Made by a program: the position numbers and the translations under genes. DNA of 64,000 nt from Chlorokybus atmophyticus (Eukaryota; Streptophyta; Chlorokybophyceae; Chlorokybales; Chlorokybaceae), in NCBI GenBank assembly GCA_009103225.1, contig RHPI01003788.1, forward strand, positions 88,839-152,838, in the 5' to 3' direction. Below, one piece after another: positions 56,060 through 64,000 of this stretch. Each line of letters begins with the position of its first letter. Position 1 is the stretch's first letter. The notes under the pieces were generated by a model. The model saw only the letters and a list, made by a program, of their open reading frames with translations, searched no databases and was not told the DNA's origin.

Positions 56060-58145
56060 AGCACAACAAGTCGCCCTTGGCTGACCACAAGCTCTTGTTT
56101 TTTTAGCTTTTCAGTGTATTGTACTTTGACTGAATTATCTCTTGGTAGTCGCTACTGACGATCACCAGCACCAGCAGTATTCGGACAACTGTGACAGCGT
56201 GAAGCCACCACTTGAAGTTCAAGTGGTGGCTTGCAATTTATCATGGGAATTCACACACGCGTAACTGGTTCTGTTACAGTACAACGTTACAGCTCAACTC
56301 GGGCACGTGTGTGTGACCACCTCATGCATAGCGTTGCTTTGAATGACTCGATGTAATCAGCCATGGCTGTGTCGTTAAGCAAGCACTGCTTGATTGCTCA
56401 GATAGCCTCCACAGGAGGAGTTGTATGGCTACAAATGGCTTATCCGGTCTGTCTATGGTGCGTGCATACATAGCAAACAGCAGCCTTACAGTGGCCTGCT
56501 AGGCCGAGGCCCAGACACAGCAAGCGACCTCTGTGTGCAACATTCCACTTGCCGCTGCAAGTGGCAGAGACAAGAGACACCAATTGGATTGAAAGCCGGT
56601 TGGTCTACGCAGACTCAGTATTCAGTACCTGCATACACACACACTTCCACTGCCTGAGTCTTGTCGCTAGCTCCACCACTACATAAGTACCGTAGCTACG
56701 CAGCTCGCTGTCAGGTGCGTCAACTAAGTCGCTTGACAAGCAGAGAACTCCCGTCAAGTAGCGTCTCCCCGTCCTGACCATCACGCACGCCGCCGACACC
56801 GACGCCAGTGACAAGGCGTGTTACGTGCATCAGTCGCTCCCTTACAACAAGTAGGCCTATCATAGGCTTAAACCCTTTGCACGAGTCCAGTATAGAAGCC
56901 AGTACCCGCCATGTCGTCTGGACCCCTCTCGTTATGTGTGCTACCGTAGTGGCCGTGGCGGGGGTCGAGGACGAGGAGGAGAGGGAAAAGCGAGAGGACA
57001 GCCATTGCCAAAGCTGAAGGGGCGGATTGCTGAAAGGCAATGTCTGTCACAATAGCGAGGTCCACTGTGGGTTGGTGCCCTGGTAGCTGCCCTCTGAAAA
57101 GGGCTTGGCCAGCTCAACCGCATCCAGATTGGTTGATATGAGGGCGCAAAAAAGGCACATGCATAGCATGTGCTCTTTCTTTCTTGAAGTTGTTGTACTT
57201 GTTTCTTGTTGCAATTTGGTCTTCCGCTGCAAGCATGCCCGCACTTGCTGTGGCTGCAATGTGAGTACACTACAGCAACGGGAGGTGGAGTTGTGATGCA
57301 ACGCCTTGTTGGAACAGCAGGCATTGGGAGAATACATGCAATGAACACCAATGATGCTTAATAAACGCTTGTCAACAGTGTTGAATGCACATTTGCGCAC
57401 CCTTGCAGGCAGGCGGGCACGCAGACACACAGCCTACTCAATTCTGTACGCAGACACCTTGCATGCACAATACACGCGTTGAGCAACACGTGCACCGGCA
57501 CGTATGCACCAAGCGACATGTCGTACACGCTCATACGGACGCAATGCAGTGCATTTGCGTATGAGCGTTAACGACTTATCATAATGCTGGCATGCACAAC
57601 TGTACTTTAAATGCATGTGCACGTGGACATGCGCATCCACACACGGATGTTTATTGTACATGCACTTGCCAGAGACAGGCCCAGACACACTACTAGCCTT
57701 TAGACTGAAAGTAATGAAGTACTGTAGCCCGGTGGTCAACATGAACTTATATTGAAGGTTGGCGTGTGCTGCTCTTGCTTGCATGTTGGTTTTCAATGCA
57801 TGCGCACTTGTATCACGCATTTACTATACAAAACATGCAGGCATTCAAGCCCTGTGGCGGCTGTGGCGGCTCCGAGCAACCAAACAGCAACGATAACACT
57901 GTCATTGCTGCTTTCCAAAAAGTGTTTACAGCAAGGCTCAGCCAGTGTGCTGCGGATTGGTCGCACATCCCTTGATCTCGTTGTCGCTGTAGCACAGCCG
58001 CAAAGACACAAGCTATGTACCATGCTTTATCCAAGGAAACCACCACGGCTGCTGCTCACAACCACTGGAAGCGCTCACAGCTACTACTACTTCTGGTGGC
58101 TGGCCTGTTGTGTGTCAGGTTTGTTTCGCACTAGCTTGCAACCCA
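56060..58145. other. Family A 3' flank and unassigned sequence
   Basis: A hairpin lies at 56202-56232. The region 56760-57050 resembles 24900-25215 and 48860-49170 (GAG-rich block ending PKLKGRIAER). Another imperfect hairpin lies near 57527-57569. No supported gene; small open frames near 57750-58160 have no recognisable features. Confidence 0.35.
56202..56232. repeat. Perfect hairpin, 15-bp arms, 1-nt loop, in a family A 3' flank
   Basis: Arms 56202-56216 and 56218-56232. The A2 flank near 11960 has only the right-hand arm (TTCAAGTGGTGGCTTGC), so the left arm is an added inverted copy. Confidence 0.93.
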
Positions 58146-58149
58146 AGTG

Positions 58150-59200
58150 GCTGGCCTGATCCTCAATGCCATCTGGCACGCAGTCACAAACCCGCTGAAC
58201 CAGATCGGTATTGAAATTGGGTTCGGGTTCGCATGGGACCATCACGGCTGAAATGGGAACGCCAGCTGGAAGCTGCCACAAGCGCTCACCAGCCCCTGCC
58301 TGAGGCGCATCAGCCTGAGAGGACGGGAGGGTTCAGCCATAGTGGGAGGGTTCAGCCATGGCGCAGATGCCTAGGTTGACTAAGCTGGCAGAATATTTGA
58401 ACGCAGCACATGCTACTTGCACCAGTCGCATAGCTGAACTTGCCTGGTTCGAATTTGAGTTTTGCTTTTGCTTGCCGTGAACAAGCGCGGGTTGGCCCGT
58501 GGTGCTTTTACTTGAGTCGTCGTCTACAACTGGAAACAGTTAGCCCGTGCATAAGCACACATGCTTATACCCGTGCGTGCGAGTTCACACAAGCGCGTGA
58601 ACACACACGCGCACACACACAACACTCAGCAAACGACGGCATGGGTAACAACACGAAGTTTTCAGTTGGCATGCTGCATACAGGCATACAAGCAAGCAAG
58701 TTTGCAATAAAAGCCTGGTCCATAGAACACTGCTGCGTACTTTACACATGAGCGCAAAGCGGCTGCATATGTCGCAGCCGAGTCTTGAGTCGGGTTCCAA
58801 GCGAACAAGCCATCAGCTCCCTGCAAACTTGGACGCTGTGACACAATTACTCGTTAAAACACATCGTAACAGGTGAACACAGCTTGTGGCAAAACCAGAC
58901 AGCTATTTTGAGCTGAGTGAATACTACTCAACCGTTGAGCTGTATTTTCAGAAGCGTGTGTGACTTACGCTTCTGGCGCAAACCACCTGAAACGCTTTTG
59001 TGGTTGCCTATGTAAGCAACTGCTCTCAAGAGCGCAACTGCTCAATTGCATTCCGTCCGGCTACGGTGTGTTGGCAGCCGCCTGCACATTGCAGCTTTGC
59101 TTCAGTGGCATGCCCAAGTGCATACTGCCAGTGTTTGCTTACCTGAGTCCACATGCTGTTGACGCCTCGACTACAACAGCTTTCGTTGGGGGGGGAGTTG
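58150..59200 (-). pseudogene. Family A copy A10, 3' truncated
   Basis: Upstream exons (59200-58960), exon 3 (PSLQGADGLFAWNPTQDSA, about 58830-58750) and the acidic exon with GC donor gcaagt are recognisable. The large exon starts at 58314 (LWQLPAGVPISAVMVPCEPE, RVCDCVPDGIEDQAS) and matches the family only to about 58150, after which unrelated sequence follows. The C-terminal two thirds and the last exon are missing. A run of G near 59190 disrupts the first exon. Confidence 0.65.
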
Positions 59201-59329
59201 AGCGATGCATCAAAGAGTCCTTTCTCTGAAATGCATGCTTATTTTAAAGTTTATCAAGGAGTGTTCAGAGCGAGTACAAATTATACAAGCTTGACAACGC
59301 TTGACAACGCAAAGAGAGTCTATGCCTCT

Positions 59330-59620
59330 CCTGACCCACCTGCCCGCTGACGCCGCCAGCGACGAGCGCAGAGACAAGCGCAGCAGCAGCGCCTGTGTTT
59401 GCGGATAGGCACAAAAGTTGAGAGGCTTGTAAGACATTCAGTGATATCCGCACATTCGAAAAGCAAATCTCGGAGAATGGACTGGTTTGTCAACCAGCCC
59501 CGGTGATATTAACAGGATCGGCGTTTCAAGAAATTAAAAGTGCAGCTCTTTCCGTTGCATGCAGCTGAAGTGAGGGCGGTGGCGTACGAGGAGAAGGAGG
59601 AGGAGGAGTTAATCTAAGCT
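59330..59620. promoter_or_regulatory. Divergent promoter module between A10 and B5
   Basis: GATATC at 59443-59448, and GATATT about 60 bp to the right. The CTG/GTCGCTGGCGGCGTC side (59400-59340) reads left. The GAGGGCGGTGGCG and GAGGAGG side (59570-59610) reads right. Confidence 0.5.
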
Positions 59621-59629
59621 TCGGCGGGC

Positions 59630-59880
59630 TTGCCGTCGCTTAGGAAGGGAGGCGCAGTTACTGCTACTGCCCCGCATCATTGTCGCCATGCTGCTCGCTT
59701 ATCATGCTGGAGCAGTGGGTATGAAACGAGCACTGCTTGGCGTTGGCGTGCAGGGAGAAGGCGCTTCTTGAACTGGAGTTCTGTCCTCTTGGCTCATGAC
59801 GTGGTTGACGTGCCCGCAAGGCTGCATAGCTACCGACGGTGGTGGAGCTACAGACAAGGCAGGCGGATTGTGTGAAAGCA
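59630..59880 (+). pseudogene. Family B copy B5, first-exon fragment
   Basis: It reads APHHCRHAARLSCWSSGY and TSTAW, aligned with the B4 and B6 first exons, but without the MALAA start and without recognisable second and third exons before the sequence becomes unrelated. Confidence 0.5.
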
Positions 59881-60609
59881 TACTGGACGTTGAATGTACA
59901 GAAGTATAAAGCGCAACATATGTACAGACGTCTCAACGCGTATAGCCAGCATGCAAGTGTGATGCATTGATAACGTCATCATGCCCACCACTCATCCAAT
60001 TACACTCTTCAATACATGTCCGTCGGTGTATAAGACATGTGAGGTGCAGTTGTGCATGCAAACTGCCAGCAATCATATTCTACTGTGTTGCAGTGCTTGA
60101 CACGCACACACACACTCTGAAGACCAGCTGGCTCTGAGAGTACTACTCTCCGTAGTACGGAGTAGTGACTTTTGCTGCATCACAGAGAACGCTTTCTGTT
60201 TTGGGCCCCAGCCTGCCAGGCCCTCTGTGAGGCTGTGTGTTGAGCATGCACCCACCGGAGATAGACCACGAAACACATCTGTAGGCATGCAGGCCCTGCT
60301 GTGGGTACGACCTCAGCAGTTGAGGAGCATCAACACTGACATTGCTGCTGCTGTGAACTCAGACCAAAAAGAGCTGTGCTGCGTGTGTCAAGCTGACACT
60401 TTGTCACATCCCACACATGTGTATGTCTTGTTTTCAAGCAAGCACCACCAGCTGCTGCTGATCACAGACACATGAAGCTTCTTACATCTACTTGTGGTAC
60501 TACTTTTGGTGGTGTCCAAGGCGACCCAGAGCAAAGTGTCGTTTGGAGGGTTCAGCTGAAAAGAACAGTTGAAAGTATGTTGTGGTGCAGGGGGACTTGT
60601 AGTGCAGCT
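59881..60609. other. 3' flank of A11, no supported gene
   Basis: The sequence resembles 20836-21273 in inverse orientation, including the GGGCCC..CCTGCCAG..CCTC word and a frame reading EHAP then RNTSVG. It is shared flank, not a demonstrated gene. A short hairpin lies near 60145-60172. Confidence 0.35.
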
Positions 60610-62350
60610 TTATGCTCCGCCTAAGGGAAGCACTGCAGCGCCTGGTAACTCGTCAAGCGGTTTGACTTCCACTTCGCTGAGGGAAGGTCTAACAATATTG
60701 AGGCCTTCAAAAACTGCATCCGTCCATCGCTTCATGTAGTCTTCCACAGAGAAGTACAGTACTTTGGTCCCGACTGTCACAACATCTCTGTGGGTCTCCT
60801 TCCGTAATAGCTAAGACACAGAGTTTGTCAACATATGCATATGCGCGTGCAAGTGCGCGTGCTCCATTGCGTGCATGCAAGGTGTCTGTGTGTGTGCGTG
60901 TTTGTGAGCGCATGTGTATGTGTGCACGCATGTGCAATCAGCTTTGTGCAGGCGCAAATGGTATTTGTGAGGTGGCAGATGACACTGTGTACCAGCCAGC
61001 TTACCCTTGGTGTGCACAAGTTGAAGCTGGCATTGCTGTATACTGTGATCGCGCAGCCACACATGGCCGCCGCTGCATGCGCTCGTTCAGGAGATCCCTT
61101 GAACACGATTGCTGTGGCATTGCAAAGCTCTCGCACTGTATATATATCTGCTTTCACACCCAGCAGCCGTGCGATGCCAACTGCAATAGCCTTTTCGGTG
61201 TTATTAAGGAACTTGAGTATTTCATCGCCAGATGAACGATAGAACAGCAAGGCCTGGTCTCGCCTCCTTGACTCGTTTGCAAGCATGCTGGTATGTGGTT
61301 CTCCGTCCAATATATCTTTAACCTGCAGAACGGAGCGCAAGACAGCGCTGGCCTGCTCCTCTTTGCGACCTGGTACACCGTCCATGACTCGTTGAACCAA
61401 AGCGCTGTTGAAGTCGGGCTCGAGTTCGCACGGGACCATCACGGCTGAGATGTAATCGCCAGATGGAAGCTGCCACAAACGCTCGGCAGCCCGTGCTTGT
61501 AACGCATCAGTCTGAGAGGGCAAAGTTTAGCCAAAGTAAAATTTGCTTTTGTTGGTCAAGCTAGAAGCAGCAGTGGTGTCCTCGTTCAGCACATGCTACT
61601 AGCATCGATTCACGTCAACCTTGCCTGCTTCTGACTGGAGGTTTGCTCTTGCTTGCCACCGTTGGCTTGAACAACTTTGTGCTGATTCGTGCTGTCCTCG
61701 CCGCTGTCACTTGAGTCGTCATCTACAAACAGTAACAGGTCAGTGCCCACGCGCGCATGCACACGCGTGCTCACGCACGCCAACAGCATTCAGCAGTCAT
61801 ATCCTGCGCAATGACACTCGCAGTTTTCAATTGGCGTACTGCACAAGCAGGCAACCAGCGTTTAACAAACTTTTTCATTAAGGACAGTGCTGCGTACCTT
61901 GCGAAGGAGCGCAAACCGGCCGCAACTTTTGCAGCCAAGTCTTGAGTCGGTTTCTGAGCAAACAAGCCGTTAGCTTGCCAAATACTTGGACATTGTTGAA
62001 CACACAAACACATATTGCAAGAATCTGGTGTAGTGTCTGACCAAGCTTGCTGAACAACACGACAGTGCTTGCAAGGTGAAACACAATACGCACATGCTTC
62101 TGGTCACTGACCGTCACACCACCTGCCATGTTTATGCTGTTGCTGCAATCGCCTGTTTGCAAGTTGAGAGCGCAGGTGGATTGACTGCAACTCCTTCCCG
62201 GGCCGGCTGCGCAATGCAGCATTGCTTCAGCCAAGACTTCACTGATACTTGCTGCGAATGGGTATTGCTCGTGTAATTGTGCGTAAAGCCTTACCTGCCT
62301 CCACCTGGTTTTGCTGCCGCCTGAGCTAGACATAAAGGATCAAAGTCCAT
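60610..62350 (-). CDS. Family A copy A11, 3' exons intact, unknown function
   Basis: Exons 61722-61625 (acidic, DDSSDSGEDST; GC donor gcaagg), 61511-61005 (169 codons) and 60798-60610 are in frame without stops. The large exon reads LWQLPSGDYISAVMVPCELE, RVMDGVPGRKEEQASAVLRS, VLQVKDILDGEP, RRRDQALLFYRSS, KAIAVGIARLLGVKADIY, VRELCNA, VFKGSPERAHAAAA. The last exon reads HRDVVTVGTKVLYFSVED, MKRWTDAVFEGLNIV and PLDELPGAAVLPLGGA, then TAA. The start candidate is ATG 62350 (MDFDPLCLAQAAA); exons 2 and 3 are tentative, exon 3 with PSIWQANGLFAQKPTQDLA. It is the second likely functional A copy. It is divergent from B6. Confidence 0.6.
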
Positions 62351-62829
62351 GGCTTAAGCCACACTGTTGCTCGGCCGCCGGACTGCTGTCGAACAACGAG
62401 TCCTGCGGATGAGACGCGTATGGCAAAGATTTTCAAATGGAATTACGGAAACACGGACGCCATACGCTGTACATGTGTCAATGCATGCAACATATTGTCT
62501 GCATGCTTGTCAGCAATCGCATGTTGCAGAAACATGAAAGTTGTCTGGCAATCTTTTTTTGTGTGCTGCAAGATCCGTGAGCAAACGGAGAGCCAGCAAG
62601 TTATCAGTCATGCACGAATAATTTGCCCAGCCAGGCAGTGCAACAGCATGCAGTAACGCAGCCTGCCTGCACTGCGCCTGCTGTGCCAGGCTGGTAGCTA
62701 GCTACCTTACTTACACAGCAAAGCGGCAGCTGCGTACCGCTGAAGCAGCGGCGCAAACTGGTCACGGGCTTCCCTCAGCTTACAAGCAAAGCTTGACAAG
62801 GCAGGAGCAACGTCCTTGCTGACCTGCTG

Positions 62830-63170
62830 CTGTCCGCCGACGCCGCCACCGGCGAGCGCAGCGATGCACAAGCATAAGCTTATGGCTTACGCATACAAGC
62901 CATAGCCGAGACATAGACATAAGTCTCGGCTTATAAGCTTGAGTCTCGGCTTATAAGCATAGGATCCGGCCATATCAGCTCAGGCTATATCAGCACACAA
63001 TAGAAGAGGCAAAACTGGGAGAACTGACCGCGATATCATCAGAACCGCGCTGCAGGCTGCAGACTGCAGCTCTCGTTTTGACATGCACCTGATGCCGTGA
63101 GGGCGTTGGCGTTGGCGCCGGCGGTAGAGGACAAGAAGGAGGAGAAGGAGGTACTCACCTGCGCTCGAGG
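62830..63170. promoter_or_regulatory. Divergent promoter module between A11 and B6
   Basis: GATATC at 63032-63037, with CATATC and TATATC near 62975-62990. The GCGGCGTCGGCGGACAG side reads left (62845-62825) and the GGCGTTGGCG and GAGGAGAAGG side reads right (63105-63150). Nearby (62870-62965) is a cluster of short inverted CTTATAAGC-type repeats. Confidence 0.5.
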
Positions 63171-63712
63171 TCTGCGCTTTATCTGCTGGTGTGCAAAGGG
63201 TGGTTTGCCGAGTTGACTGGCTGCTTGACAGGTCAGCTTGCTGGACCATGCCGAATGTCAACTGGCTGTCCAATCAGCTATCCAATAGCACAGTCGACAC
63301 AACTTGATGATCATGCTAGCTGTCTTAACACCGAAGCTTGAATGCATGCTCCGATTGCTGCCGCAGCTGAGTGACGCCAGAGCAGCGGACCGTCACAGCT
63401 TGCTCTGAGCTGCAGCGGACAACTATTGCATGCAAGTCTAGTGCAGGCAGAGCAAAGGTGATTACGGCACGCATGTTGTGAGTTAATTTCGAATCCATGC
63501 TTTGGGTGTGAGCGGCTCTGTGCATGTGGTTGCCTGCGCACATGATGTTTGCATGGCATTGGAAACCGCTGCTAGCATGTCTGTCTTGTTGTCAGTATGC
63601 AGTGCACTACTTGATGATTATCAGATGACTGCATGATGACTATGCAGAGTCCAACTCTGAATCAGCTGTTGCAGGAGGCGTTACGTATATCTCCACCTTC
63701 TTCTTGCAAGTC

Positions 63713-64000
63713 ATGGCGCTGGCTGCAACGACAAGCCTAAGCAGCACAGGGTGGATCACGAGAGTAAACTCTTTTATCTGTATTGCTCCTCATCATTGTC
63801 GCCGTGCTGCTGGCCCGTCATATGGGAGAGGTGGTAATAGAAGGAGAACTGCTTGCTGTTCTGGAGAAGGCAGCCGAAAAGATGAAGTTGACAGCGGAGA
63901 GGGTTAGTGTGTGTGCGCTCGCATCAACGTATACCGGCATGTGCGTGCATGTGTGCATTCGTACAAGCTCACGCATGTCAGAATTTGCGTATGTGGAGAT
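63713..64000 (+). CDS. Family B copy B6, first exon; gene runs off the window
   Basis: The ATG at 63713 opens MALAATTSLSSTGWITR, then CIAPHHCRRAAGPS, NRRRTACCSG, SRKDEVDSG, matching the chimera's first exon. The usual donor GCG|gtgag is GCGGAGAGG|gttag here. The following sequence is a TG-rich intron. The second and third exons would lie beyond 64000. The leader looks like an organelle transit peptide. Confidence 0.5.

Noticed and set aside
60227-60475. Plus-strand frame with a partner antisense at 21273-20842
   Set aside because: The similarity fits shared 3' flank of the cassettes; the frame is not consistent across the flanks of other A copies.
1-64000. Bacterial or organelle origin
   Set aside because: Introns with GT/GC-AG borders, transit-like leaders, LTR and LINE elements and TG-rich introns indicate a nuclear genome.
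1-64000. tRNA or rRNA genes
   Set aside because: None was recognised; only the iMet-type primer site of the chromovirus resembles tRNA sequence.

Overview
This is nuclear DNA of a photosynthetic eukaryote, most likely a unicellular green-lineage alga. The coding regions are split by short GT-AG and GC-AG introns, two plastid-type genes lie at the left end, and the retroelement types fit an algal genome. The species cannot be named from the sequence. Many introns carry alternating TG/CG/CA tracts.

Layout. 1-1.5 kb: no gene seen. 1.5-4.5 kb: a divergent pair of ordinary genes, a YrdC/Sua5-type threonylcarbamoyl-AMP synthase (minus) and an LHC-like HLIP/one-helix protein (plus), both with complete exon models. 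5-6.4 kb: retroelement remnants (LINE C-terminus, GIY-YIG-like piece). From 6.4 kb to the end the window is dominated by two lineage-specific gene families that I do not recognise, called A and B here. A copies (about 11 loci) share a 167-169 codon exon followed by a 62-78 codon last exon. B copies (about 6 loci) have a transit-peptide-like first exon, a helical second exon and a third exon ending in an ALALAREL-type motif. They are mostly arranged head to head around a conserved GC-rich intergenic module that usually carries GATATC motifs. Most copies are broken. The best complete gene is a B-A chimera at 54316-56059 (five exons, 367 aa). Intact 3' halves survive at 42987-44095 and 60610-61722.

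Three rearrangements stand out. (1) About 5.75 kb of this material is present as two inverted arms (15593-21769 and 40448-46206) around an 18.7 kb spacer; the 425-N gap in arm 1 has almost no counterpart in arm 2. (2) In the spacer, a retroelement with an integrase ending in a PHD finger (32010-40447, plus) has been split inside the PHD finger by a 6.03 kb Ty3/gypsy chromovirus (33239-39272, minus) with 5-bp target duplication GGTGT. The chromovirus has about 2% LTR divergence and many inactivating changes that look like G-to-A. (3) A 688-bp segment of an A gene (8092-8779) recurs without differences at 13150-13837 and ends at an N, next to a decayed L1-like LINE, which suggests an assembly junction.

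Many short perfect hairpins occur. At least two are insertions of inverted copies of adjacent sequence, since a paralogue lacks the second arm. Together the window looks like a rapidly turning-over gene cluster with birth, decay, exon exchange and transposon nesting. Functions of A and B are unknown.
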